NCBI RefSeq assembly: GCF_013408655.1
Contig: NZ_JACCBP010000001.1
Coordinates: forward strand, 2,604,001 to 2,668,000
Reading direction: 5' to 3'
DNA length: 64,000 bases
Origin: Pigmentiphaga litoralis
GTDB lineage: Bacteria; Pseudomonadota; Gammaproteobacteria; Burkholderiales; Burkholderiaceae_B
Of this stretch, positions 53,923-62,070 are shown one piece after another (the stretch's first letter is position 1; every line of letters starts with the position of its first letter). The notes under the pieces are model-generated. The model was not told where the DNA came from, ran no database searches, and saw only the letters and a list, made by a program, of their open reading frames with translations. Both the position numbers and the translations under genes were made by a program.

Positions 53923-55065
53923 ATGACGTTGTCTGTTTCCGCCGCGGCCCGTGCGCCGCGTGTGACCGTGGTGGGCGCCGGGCCGATCGGCTGCGCCACC
54001 GCAGCCGCCCTGGCCACCCGCGGCCATCACGTCGCCATGTGGTCGCCCACTGGCCGGCGGCTGAGCCTGGACGCGCCAGCGCCCGGCAATGACTCACCGT
54101 CCCCGGCCGCCACTGCCCGCTTTGCCTGCACCGGCGCGCTGGATACGAACATTCGTGTCGACTGGCTGACCGACGTGCGCCAGGTATCCCATGCGGATGT
54201 GGTCATCGTGTGCCTGCCGGGCAACGCCTATGCCGACGTGCTGGCCACGCTGGCGCCGCACTGGCGCACCGGGCAGCAGGTGCATGTCAGCGGCGCCTTG
54301 TCGCTGGTGTCTTTGTGGATGGCCGAGGAGGCCGCGCGCCGCGGCGTGTCGCTGCAAGTCGCGGCCTGGGGCACGACGCTGACCACCGCCTACTTCCGGC
54401 CCGATGGCGTGCTGCACCTGAACCGGTGGCGCGACCGCATCGACCTGGCATGCACCGGCGCAGGCCGTGCCGACGACGCGCTCGCCACCTGCGAACACCT
54501 GTTCGGCAAACGGTTCGTGGCATCGGACAGCCTGCTGGCGCCGACACTGGCCAACATCAACCCGATCGCCCACGCGGCGGAAGTGATCCCGAATCTGTCG
54601 AGGATGGAACGCGGCGAAACGTGGCCGCTGTTCGGCTGCTTCAACCGCGCGGTGGCGCGGCTGGCGGACAGGCTTGACGCCGAACGGCTGGCGGTGGCGC
54701 TGGCCTTCGGCCTGTCCTTGCCGACCCTGCAGCAGCACTATCAAAAGTCGTACGACGTGCCTTTCGGCCCGTTGGAAGACATGGCGCAGGCCATTCACGA
54801 GCGCGGGATGGGGCCGAATGGCCCGGCCAGCCTGTCCCATCGCTATGTCATTGAAGATGCGCCGTTCGGCCTGGCGTTTCAGGAAGCGCTTGGGCGGCTG
54901 GCCAATGTGCCCACACCGACATTGAGCAGTGCACTGACGATCTTCGATGCGGTGTATGCCACCGACTGGCGGCAGCGCAATTTTCTGCCGGATGCGTTGG
55001 GGCTGGCGGCCGACACCCCTGCGTCCTTGCAGGCGCGGTGCCGGCAGGATGCGCCTACGCCATGA
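53923..55065 (+). CDS. Octopine/opine dehydrogenase-family protein
   Basis: This 380-residue protein has an N-terminal NAD(P)-binding motif (VTVVGAGPIGCATAAALATR) and a C-terminal opine-dehydrogenase domain. The latter shows LANINPIAHAAEVIPNLSRM (the family's conserved Asn and His) and SHRYVIEDAPFGLAFQEA. Family enzymes reversibly condense an amino acid with a keto acid, giving octopine, nopaline or metallophore-type opines, or degrade these. Because it follows a Bug receptor two bases away and no nicotianamine-synthase-like partner is present, a catabolic role on an imported opine-like substrate is favoured. Its end overlaps the convergent lysR by 11 bases. Confidence 0.85.
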   Translation: MTLSVSAAARAPRVTVVGAGPIGCATAAALATRGHHVAMWSPTGRRLSLDAPAPGNDSPSPAATARFACTGALDTNIRVDWLTDVRQVSHADVVIVCLPGNAYADVLATLAPHWRTGQQVHVSGALSLVSLWMAEEAARRGVSLQVAAWGTTLTTAYFRPDGVLHLNRWRDRIDLACTGAGRADDALATCEHLFGKRFVASDSLLAPTLANINPIAHAAEVIPNLSRMERGETWPLFGCFNRAVARLADRLDAERLAVALAFGLSLPTLQQHYQKSYDVPFGPLEDMAQAIHERGMGPNGPASLSHRYVIEDAPFGLAFQEALGRLANVPTPTLSSALTIFDAVYATDWRQRNFLPDALGLAADTPASLQARCRQDAPTP

Positions 55066-55993
55066 TTTTCTGGGCCGCCGCGCGGAACGCCGCCACCGCG
55101 CCGTGATGCGCCGCGCTGAACCGGTACACCAGTGCAATGGGCACCGGCGCGGGTGCCGTCTCCAGCGGGACTTCGACCAGGGTGCCGCGCGCCAGCCGGT
55201 CGGCACAGGCGCAACGTGCGAGCAAGGTCAGCCCCAACGACCGTTCGGCCAGTTCCAGATTGGTGATCGCATTGGTGGACTCGATGGCGGGGGCAATGGG
55301 CGGCAGGCCCTGCTGCAACAACAGCTGTTCGACCATCATGCGCGCGTGGGTGGGCCGGGGGGGCAGGATCCAGGCTTCTGTGCGCAGGTCCGCCCACGGC
55401 ATCGGTTCGCGCCGCCGCGCCAGCGGATGGCCGGGGGCACAGACGGCGATCCACGGTTCGCTGCCGACTTGTTCGATCACGAAGCCATCCGGCTTGAGCG
55501 CCCCCAGCTCCGACGGCGTGTTCATGGTGATGAGGACATCGATGTCGCCGGCTTCGAGCTTGCGGCAGATATCGACCAGCCGGCCTTCAGTGATGCGCAC
55601 CGGCGGCGGGTGGCCCTCGGCCTGCAGGTGTTGCAGGATCGCCGGCACCCAGGTCCACGCCAGAAAGGGCGGGCCGCCGATTTTCAGGGTCGGGTTCGCG
55701 CCACTGCGGTTTTCGCGCAACGCATCGGCCAGCTGTCCGACTTCGGACAGCAACAGGCGAGCGCGCGCAATCACAAGCTCTCCGGCCGATGTGGCGACCA
55801 CACCGCGCGGCAAACGGTGGAACAGCGCCACCCCGAACAGCGACTCAATTTCGCGCAACCCCTTGCTGACCGCCGCCGTGCTCAGGCACAGTGCAAGTCC
55901 TGCCGCGCGCATCGTTCCCGCATCTGCCAGTGTACTGACGAGTTCGAGCTGACGCATGCGAAGCGATGCCATCAGGCGCTGCGTGTCATTCAT
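55055..55993 (-). CDS. LysR-family transcriptional regulator
   Basis: About 312 residues from an ATG with CAGGGAA upstream. The N-terminal winged helix is RQLELVSTLADAGTMRAAGL, then ALCLSTAAVSKGLREIESLF and GVALFHRLPRGVVATSAGE. The two-lobed effector domain follows (LKIGGPPFLAW, ICRKLEAGDIDVLITMN, GLGLTLL-like SLGLTLLARCAC). The gene is divergent from the asparaginase gene with only 26 bases between start codons, so it probably controls that gene and possibly the downstream Bug/MLE pair. It is convergent with the opine-dehydrogenase-like gene. Confidence 0.92.
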   Translation of the reverse strand: MNDTQRLMASLRMRQLELVSTLADAGTMRAAGLALCLSTAAVSKGLREIESLFGVALFHRLPRGVVATSAGELVIARARLLLSEVGQLADALRENRSGANPTLKIGGPPFLAWTWVPAILQHLQAEGHPPPVRITEGRLVDICRKLEAGDIDVLITMNTPSELGALKPDGFVIEQVGSEPWIAVCAPGHPLARRREPMPWADLRTEAWILPPRPTHARMMVEQLLLQQGLPPIAPAIESTNAITNLELAERSLGLTLLARCACADRLARGTLVEVPLETAPAPVPIALVYRFSAAHHGAVAAFRAAAQKIMA

Positions 55994-56019
55994 TTCCCTG
56001 TTCCCTGCCCGTTCCCTCG

Positions 56020-57039
56020 ATGAGTCCAACCATCATGACACACCGCTTGCCACGGATTGCCCTGCTCGCCACCGGCGGCACGATCGCAGGCCTGGCCGAT
56101 GACGCCAGCGACCTGATCGGCTACCGCGCCGCGCAACTGGGCATTGCCGATCTGCTGGCGCGCATGCCGGCGCTCGATGGCCTGGCCACCCTGGTCCCCG
56201 AAGACATTGCCGCGATCGACAGCAAGGATGCCACGCCCGCGTTCTGGCAGGCGGTCGGGCAACGGGTGCAGGCCGCCGTGGACGATCCGGACATCGATGC
56301 GGTCGTCCTGACGCACGGCACCGATACCCTGGAAGAGACTGCCTGGTATCTGCAACTCACCCTGCGGACGCGCAAGCCCGTGGTGCTGACCGGGGCCATG
56401 CGGCCGGCCAGCGCCGCCCTGCCCGATGGGCCGCAGAATCTGGCCGACGCCGTGCGGGTCGCGGCTGACCCGCGCGCGGCGGGCCGGGGTGTGCTGGTGG
56501 TGATGAACGCCCGCATCCTGGCCGCGCGCCGCGTGGCCAAACAGCATACGACGTCGATCGATGCCTTCGGCCTGCGCGACGACGCCGTCGGCGCGGTGTA
56601 TGACGGCGCGACCCGCTGGCGGGATCCGGTGCCGGCACGCATACCGGCGCCGCCCTTCTCGGTCCAGACGCCGCTGGCCCCGGTCGACATCGTGGTCGGG
56701 TATGCCGGCTGTTCGACCGCACCGATCGACGCGCTGGTGGCCGAGGGCGTCGCCGGACTGGTGTGGGCCGGCACGGGCAACGGCGCGGTGCCCACCGCCG
56801 TGGCGAGCCGTCTGCGGGCTGCGGTCGATGCCGGCGTGGTGGTCGTGCGAGCCAGCCGCAGCGGCCGGGGCGCGGTCACGCGCTGCGCGCCGGACGATGA
56901 CCAGCCCTTCCTCCATTCGGGGGATCTGGACCCGGGCAAAAGCCGCGTGCTGCTGATGCTCGCGCTGGGCGCCGGCGAGCCGGCGGCCGCGCTGCAGGGC
57001 CACTTTGACGCCCTGGCCTCACCCCGGGTAACGCCCTAG
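56020..57039 (+). CDS. L-asparaginase, type II-like
   Basis: About 339 residues from the ATG at 56020; the ATG at 56035 is equally possible and neither has a clear ribosome site. The catalytic set is intact: LLATGGTIAG (nucleophile Thr), the mobile-loop Tyr in LIGYRAAQ, VVLTHGTDTLEETAWYLQL (second Thr-Asp) and the Lys in RRVAKQHTTSID. TGAMRPASAALPDGPQNLAD is the second signature. No clear signal peptide, unlike periplasmic AnsB. It hydrolyses asparagine or a related amide to the acid and ammonia. Divergent from lysR. Confidence 0.9.
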   Translation: MSPTIMTHRLPRIALLATGGTIAGLADDASDLIGYRAAQLGIADLLARMPALDGLATLVPEDIAAIDSKDATPAFWQAVGQRVQAAVDDPDIDAVVLTHGTDTLEETAWYLQLTLRTRKPVVLTGAMRPASAALPDGPQNLADAVRVAADPRAAGRGVLVVMNARILAARRVAKQHTTSIDAFGLRDDAVGAVYDGATRWRDPVPARIPAPPFSVQTPLAPVDIVVGYAGCSTAPIDALVAEGVAGLVWAGTGNGAVPTAVASRLRAAVDAGVVVVRASRSGRGAVTRCAPDDDQPFLHSGDLDPGKSRVLLMLALGAGEPAAALQGHFDALASPRVTP

Positions 57040-57083
57040 CCGCGGCGCCTGGCAAATAGTTGATTTCCGCAACTTCCTGGTGG

Positions 57084-57122
57084 TATCGTTGGCCGACCTC
57101 GTAGTTGACATCGACAACGATA
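57084..57122. promoter_or_regulatory. Widely spaced inverted repeat TATCGTTG...CAACGATA
   Basis: Perfect 8-base arms tatcgttg (57084-57091) and caacgata (57115-57122) lie about three helical turns apart in the 146-base leader of the Bug/MLE operon. An internal gttgacatcgacaac imperfect palindrome lies between. Candidate regulator site; could also be chance. Confidence 0.35.
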
Positions 57123-57185
57123 TATAAAAACGGAGGCACATCGCCGGCAGGCCCGGCGGGTGACCATCCGACCACGGAGACAACC

Positions 57186-58172
57186 ATGCGCGCCATCCGA
57201 ACGCTCACGACCGCGGTGCTCGCCGCGACCCTGGCCGTCCCTGCCCTTGCCTGGGCCCAAGCCGCCGCGTCAGCCGACGGCTATCCGAAAAAAGCCATCC
57301 ACATCGTGGTCCCGTACACCGCGGGCGCCATCAATGATGTGCTTGCGCGGCGCGTCGGCGCCAAGCTGTCGGAAGCGCTCAAGCAACCCGTCATCGTGGA
57401 AAACCGGCCGGGCGGCGGCACGGCGATCGGTACCGAATACGTGGCGCGCGCCGCGCCCGACGGCTACACCCTGCTCCAGATTGCGGCGTCGCATTCGGTC
57501 AATCCGAGCCTGGTGCCCGACCTGCCCTACGACTCGATCAAGGACTTCAGCTTCATCACGCTGGCGGCGACGTCGCCGTATGTGCTGATCGTGGCGCCGG
57601 CTCTGCCGGTCAAGACGGTGGCCGACCTGGTGGCGATGGCCAAGGCCAAGCCCGGCGCACTGTCGTTCTCATCAACCGGCAATGGCGGCACCGCGCACAT
57701 GATGGGCGAATTGCTGAACAGCCTGGGCGGCGTCAAGACGCTGCATATTCCGTACAAGGGCGGCGCGCAGGCCACGACCGACCTCGTCAGCAACCAGGTG
57801 CAGTTCTCGTTTAGCACCTATACCGGCGCGCAGTCCTTCATCAAAGCCAACCGCGTTCGCGCGATCGCCACCACCGGCGCCAAACGCATGTCGGCGCTGC
57901 CGGACCTGCCCACCATCGGCGAAACCCTGCCCGGCTATGACGCTGCCGGATGGTGGGGCTACGCCGCGCCCGCCGGCACCCCACCGGCGATCATTGCCAG
58001 GCTCAACCAGGAACTGGTCAGGATCCTGCAGGCGCCGGAAATGAAAGAGACCTTCAGCGCCGAAGGCGTGGAAATGCTGGGCACCACGCCAGACGCCTTC
58101 AAGCAGCACATCCAGCGCGAAATGGGCGTGTGGGGCAAGCTGGTCAAAGACGCCAACATCACGGTCAACTAG
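57186..58172 (+). CDS. Bug-family tripartite tricarboxylate receptor (periplasmic)
   Basis: A 328-residue Bug protein with CGGAGACAACC before the ATG. Signal peptide TLTTAVLAATLAVPALAWAQ. Signatures: YPKKAIHIVVPYTAGAINDV, VIVENRPGGGTA, FSSTGNGGTAHM and LHIPYKGGAQATTDLV. The gene's stop and the next ATG are one base apart, so the receptor is co-translated with an enolase-superfamily enzyme. The ligand is probably an alpha-hydroxy acid, lactone or muconate-type carboxylate, as handled by that enzyme class. Confidence 0.92.
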   Translation: MRAIRTLTTAVLAATLAVPALAWAQAAASADGYPKKAIHIVVPYTAGAINDVLARRVGAKLSEALKQPVIVENRPGGGTAIGTEYVARAAPDGYTLLQIAASHSVNPSLVPDLPYDSIKDFSFITLAATSPYVLIVAPALPVKTVADLVAMAKAKPGALSFSSTGNGGTAHMMGELLNSLGGVKTLHIPYKGGAQATTDLVSNQVQFSFSTYTGAQSFIKANRVRAIATTGAKRMSALPDLPTIGETLPGYDAAGWWGYAAPAGTPPAIIARLNQELVRILQAPEMKETFSAEGVEMLGTTPDAFKQHIQREMGVWGKLVKDANITVN

Positions 58173-58173
58173 C

Positions 58174-59265
58174 ATGCGGATTGCCCGATGGTCGCTGTTC
58201 CACTACCGCCTGCCCTATCAGCAGGAAATCGTCTGGGCCAACGCCATCGAATCCGAAGGCTGCTACAGCCTGCTGCGTATCGAGTCCGATGATGGCTTTG
58301 TCGGACTCGCCGAAGGCACGGTCAAGGCGACCTGGTCGGGTGTCTCGTTCCGGTCGCTCACGGCCGTGCTCGACGACCTGCTCATGCCCGCGTTGGGCAC
58401 CATCGATGTGAACGACGTTGCCGCGGTCACGGCCGCCCTGGCGCCGATTCCCGAAAACCGGATGGCCAAAGGCATGGTCGAAACCGCCTGCGCCATGTTG
58501 CGCGCGTCATCGGCCGGGCAGCCCTTGTGGCGGCACCTGGGCGGCACGGCCAGCGTGGACGTGACCTGGACCGTCACCCGGCAATCCCCGGGCGCCATGG
58601 CGCGCGAAGCCGCCGACCGCGTGCAGTCGCTGGGCCTGCGCGCGCTCAAGGTCAAGGGCGGCCAGGGCATGGACGTGGACCGCGAGGCCATCCGCCGCAT
58701 CCGCGCGGCGGTGGGCGACGCCATCGTGCTCAATGTCGATGCCAACAGCGCGTACCGCCCGACCGAGGCTGCGTCCTATGTGCGCATGCTGGAAGACGAA
58801 AGCGTCGCCATTGCCGAAGATCCCTGTCCGCACGAAGCCGACGGCCACTTCCAGGCACTGCAGCACAGTGTCGGGATTCCCATCCTGGTGGACCGGGCCT
58901 GCACCACGGCCACCGATGCCCGCCTGTTCCTGGAACGCGGCGCCCGCGCGCTCAGCACCAAGCCGGGCCGCATCGGCATGGCGGAAGCGGGTGTCATCGG
59001 TGCGCTGGCGCAGGCGCGGGGCGCGCGCGTCGCCGTGGGCATTTATGCCGAAAGCGCGCTGGGCACGCTGATCAATCTGCAGCAGGCCGCGGCGGTTCCC
59101 GACGCGTTGCGGTTGATGCCGGCCGAGCAGACCTTCTTCCTGACCCTGACCCGCCAGGTAACGGCGCTGCCGCTGACCGTGGCGCGCGGGCGTATCGTGC
59201 TGCCCGACGCCGCATCGCCCGACGACTACGTCGACTGGGACCAGATCCGGGCCAACGCCGCCTGA
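58174..59265 (+). CDS. Mandelate racemase/muconate-lactonizing-enzyme family protein
   Basis: A 363-residue enolase-superfamily enzyme: an N-terminal capping domain (RIARWSLFHYRLPY) and a TIM barrel. Key residues are visible: KxK in LRALKVKGGQG (about 159), metal ligands in LNVDANSAYRP (about 188), AEDPCPHE (about 214) and ILVDRACTT (about 239), and the second base in STKPGR (about 263). A Lys on each side of the barrel is the MLE-subgroup pattern (cycloisomerase, OSB-synthase or dipeptide-epimerase chemistry). The enzyme abstracts a proton alpha to a carboxylate. It is encoded directly behind a Bug receptor that likely imports its substrate. Confidence 0.9.
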   Translation: MRIARWSLFHYRLPYQQEIVWANAIESEGCYSLLRIESDDGFVGLAEGTVKATWSGVSFRSLTAVLDDLLMPALGTIDVNDVAAVTAALAPIPENRMAKGMVETACAMLRASSAGQPLWRHLGGTASVDVTWTVTRQSPGAMAREAADRVQSLGLRALKVKGGQGMDVDREAIRRIRAAVGDAIVLNVDANSAYRPTEAASYVRMLEDESVAIAEDPCPHEADGHFQALQHSVGIPILVDRACTTATDARLFLERGARALSTKPGRIGMAEAGVIGALAQARGARVAVGIYAESALGTLINLQQAAAVPDALRLMPAEQTFFLTLTRQVTALPLTVARGRIVLPDAASPDDYVDWDQIRANAA

Positions 59266-59291
59266 ACGTCTTGCGTCGCGGCCCCGCCTGT

Positions 59292-59311
59292 AACTGACAT
59301 TCCTGTCAGTT
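59292..59311. promoter_or_regulatory. Perfect palindrome AACTGACA-TTCC-TGTCAGTT
   Basis: Arms aactgaca (59292-59299) and tgtcagtt (59304-59311) flank a 4-base spacer, 67 bases before the second efflux operon. It resembles the TGACA-N-TGTCA boxes of heavy-metal-type OmpR-family response regulators (CusR/CopR). It is the likely operator of the efflux operon; the cognate regulator is not in the window. Confidence 0.6.
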
Positions 59312-59378
59312 TGCCGACAGCGTGCCGTCGGGCCGGGGCTTCTACAGTGGGCTACCGACTCCGGAACCCGCCGCAGCC

Positions 59379-60857
59379 ATGCCCCCCTTTCGTTTGCCAA
59401 CCGTCCGTTCGCAGATCGTCTGCGCCGCCCTGCTCGCCGCGACCGCGGCGCTGGCAGCCTGCACGACGGGGCCTGACTATGTCCGCCCCGCCCTCGACGT
59501 CCCCGCCGCCTACCGGGAAGACGGCCCGTGGAAACTGGCCGAGCCCGGCGTCATCGACAGCAATCGCATGTGGTGGCAGGTCTATGGCGACCCGACGCTG
59601 AATGACCTCATCGCCCAGGCCAACCTGGCCAACCAGACAGTGCAGCGGGCCGAAGCCGTCTACCGTCAGACGCAGGCGGCGCTGGCCGCGGCCGGCGCAG
59701 CGCAGCTTCCGGTGGTTGGGGCCACCGCCGGCGCGGGCCGCGGGCGCACCAACAACAATGGCACCCGGCTGACGGATACGTTCAGCGCCGGGCTGACCGC
59801 CAGCTGGGAAGTGGACCTGTGGGGCAGCATCCGCAGGTCGATCGAAGCCAGCCAGGCGTTGACCCAGAGCAGTGGCGACGATCTGGCCGCCGCCCGGCTC
59901 AGCATCCAGGCCACGCTTGCACAGAACTACTTCCAGTTGCGCGTGAACGACCGGCTGCGCGACCTGTACGCCCGCACGCTGGCCGCCTACGAACGCTCGG
60001 CCCAGCTGGCCCAGGCGCAGTATTCGGCCGGGACCGCGCTGCGTTCGGACGTCGCCCTGGCCGAAACCCAATTGCGTACGGCGCAAGCGCTAGCCATCGA
60101 CCTGGAAGCGCAGCGCAACCTGTATGAGCATGCCATTGCCATGCTGATGGGACGCGCGCCGGCGCAGTTCAGCCTGGCCCCGGTGCCGGCCGATGCGCCG
60201 CTGCCCTTCACCTTGCCCGCGATCCCTACCGGTCTGCCGTCCGACCTGCTGGAACGCCGGCCGGACATTGCCAGCGCCGAACGCCTGGCCGCAGCCGCCA
60301 ATGCCAACATCGGCGTGGCGCGCGCGGCCTACTACCCCCGCCTGACCCTGAGCGCCAGCGGCGGTTACGCCGGGCCGGTGTTTGGCGACCTGCTCACCAC
60401 GCCCACCCGCGTGTGGTCGCTCGGCGCGGCCCTGGCGCAGACCCTGTTCGATGGGGGCCTGCGCAAGGCGCGGGATGCGCAGGCCGTGGCCGCCTTCGAT
60501 GCGGCCGCTGCCCAGTACCGGCAGGTCACCCTGGCCGGTTTCCAGGAAGTGGAAGACAACCTGTCGACCCTGCGGGTGCTCGATCGCGAGATCGCCGTGC
60601 AGGATCAGGCCGTGCGCGCCGCGCAATTGGCCGAACAACTTGCGCTGACGCAATACCGCGCGGGCACCACCACCTACCTGTCGGTCGTGACCGCGCAGAC
60701 CCTGCTGTTGACCAACCAGCGCACCGCCGCCCAGCTGCTGGCGCGGCAACTGGTGGCCAGCGTCACGCTGATCCGCGCCACCGGCGGCGGCTGGTCAGCC
60801 GCCGATACCGCGCCGCTGGCGGTGTCTTCCACCGATTCCCCTTCCCTTGCCAAGTAG
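59379..60857 (+). CDS. RND efflux outer-membrane factor, NodT family lipoprotein
   Basis: A 492-residue OMF channel; the lipobox LAACTTGPDYVRP marks a lipid-anchored mature N-terminus and the GPDYVRP motif is typical for OprM/NodT proteins. MWWQVYGDPTLNDLIAQA and LLERRPDIASAERLAAAANA follow, then the second repeat LAQTLFDGGLRKARDAQAVA. The start ATG at 59379 lacks a clear ribosome site; an upstream in-frame GTG exists. It is only moderately similar to the first OMF in the window, so the two operons look like separate systems. Next gene 16 bases on. Confidence 0.92.
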   Translation: MPPFRLPTVRSQIVCAALLAATAALAACTTGPDYVRPALDVPAAYREDGPWKLAEPGVIDSNRMWWQVYGDPTLNDLIAQANLANQTVQRAEAVYRQTQAALAAAGAAQLPVVGATAGAGRGRTNNNGTRLTDTFSAGLTASWEVDLWGSIRRSIEASQALTQSSGDDLAAARLSIQATLAQNYFQLRVNDRLRDLYARTLAAYERSAQLAQAQYSAGTALRSDVALAETQLRTAQALAIDLEAQRNLYEHAIAMLMGRAPAQFSLAPVPADAPLPFTLPAIPTGLPSDLLERRPDIASAERLAAAANANIGVARAAYYPRLTLSASGGYAGPVFGDLLTTPTRVWSLGAALAQTLFDGGLRKARDAQAVAAFDAAAAQYRQVTLAGFQEVEDNLSTLRVLDREIAVQDQAVRAAQLAEQLALTQYRAGTTTYLSVVTAQTLLLTNQRTAAQLLARQLVASVTLIRATGGGWSAADTAPLAVSSTDSPSLAK

Positions 60858-60873
60858 CCCTGTGAGCCACGCC

Positions 60874-62070
60874 ATGTCCCAGTCCCCTTTCCGTCGCCAT
60901 GCACTCTGGTGGGCCACGGGCGCCCTCTTGTCGGCCGGCGGCGCCGTGGCCGTGGCGGCCCTGGTGACGCTGCCCGCCCCCGCTGCCGTGGCCGCGGAAG
61001 GCGCGCCGGGGCCGCAGGGGCAGAACCCGCCCGTGCGTGTCACCACGGTGCAGGCGCGCCAGCAGGACGTCCCGGTCTACCTGGCCGGCAACGGCCTGGT
61101 GACCCCGAACGCCACGGTGGCGGTCAAGTCACGCATCGACGGGCAACTGGTCAAGATCGGGTTCGTGGAAGGACAGGAGGTCAAGGAAGGCCAGGTGCTG
61201 GCGGAGCTGGATTCGCGCACGCTGGAAGCCCAGCTGGCGCAGGTCAAGGCAACCAAGGCCCGCGACCAGGCGCAGCTGGCGAATGCAAAACGCGACCTGC
61301 AACGCTACACCCAGCTGGCGCAGCAGGACGCCGCCACCCAGCAGCAGGTCGACAATTCGACTGCGCTGGTGGAACAACTGAGCGCCGCCGTGCAGGCCGA
61401 CGATGCCGCGATCCAGCTGGCCACCGTGCAGCTCAGCTTTACTCGCATCACCGCGCCGATCAGCGGCCGCATCGGCGCGCGACTGGTTGACGTTGGCAAC
61501 ATTGTGCGCGCGACCGACACCACCGGCCTGGTGGTCATCAACCGGATCGACCCGATCTCGGTCGTGTTCACCTTGCCCGAAGAAGCCGTGCAGGAAATCA
61601 ATCGCGCGCAACGCGGCACCAGGCAGGCATTGCCTGTGCACGCCTTTGCGCGCAACGGCGGCGACAAGGAACTGAGCACCGGATCGTTGATCCTGGTGAA
61701 CAACCAGATCGATACCGCGACCGGCACCGTGCAGCTGAAAGGCAGCTTTCCGAACGCATCGCATGTGCTCTGGCCCGGCCAGTACGTGAACGTGCGCCTG
61801 ACCCTGGGCGCGCGCCAGCAGGCCATCACGATTCCCTCCCCCGCCGTGCAGCGCGGCCAGGACGGCACCTATGTGTGGGCCGTGGATGAAGGCAACAAGG
61901 CGACACGCCAGGCCATCCATGTCGCGCAGATGCAGGAAGGCATGGCCGTGGTGGACCAGGGTCTGCAGGCCGGACAGCGCGTGGTGGTCGATGGCCAGTA
62001 CAAGCTGCGTCCGGGATCGACCGTGATCGAACCGCCCGCCAACGCCGGCAATCGCGGAGCCGCGAAATGA
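60874..62070 (+). CDS. RND efflux periplasmic adaptor (MdtA/MuxA-like)
   Basis: A 398-residue membrane fusion protein from the ATG at 60874 (a GTG 12 bases earlier is possible). N-terminal anchor or signal: WWATGALLSAGGAVAVAALV. Motifs: PVRVTTVQARQQDVPVYLAG, lipoyl half VGFVEGQEVKEGQVL-type (KIGFVEGQEVKEGQVLAELD), hairpin (about 105-165), second half ITAPISGRIGARLVDVGNIV, and LVVINRIDPISVVFTLPEE. This last segment is typical of MdtA/MuxA. Its stop overlaps the pump start (ATGA). Confidence 0.92.
   Translation: MSQSPFRRHALWWATGALLSAGGAVAVAALVTLPAPAAVAAEGAPGPQGQNPPVRVTTVQARQQDVPVYLAGNGLVTPNATVAVKSRIDGQLVKIGFVEGQEVKEGQVLAELDSRTLEAQLAQVKATKARDQAQLANAKRDLQRYTQLAQQDAATQQQVDNSTALVEQLSAAVQADDAAIQLATVQLSFTRITAPISGRIGARLVDVGNIVRATDTTGLVVINRIDPISVVFTLPEEAVQEINRAQRGTRQALPVHAFARNGGDKELSTGSLILVNNQIDTATGTVQLKGSFPNASHVLWPGQYVNVRLTLGARQQAITIPSPAVQRGQDGTYVWAVDEGNKATRQAIHVAQMQEGMAVVDQGLQAGQRVVVDGQYKLRPGSTVIEPPANAGNRGAAK

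Noticed and set aside
57105..57128. TTGACA followed by TATATA as a sigma-70 promoter for the Bug/MLE operon
   Set aside because: Spacing is only 10-12 bases, too short for a -35/-10 pair; the -10-like patch might be used with another -35, but I cannot support it.
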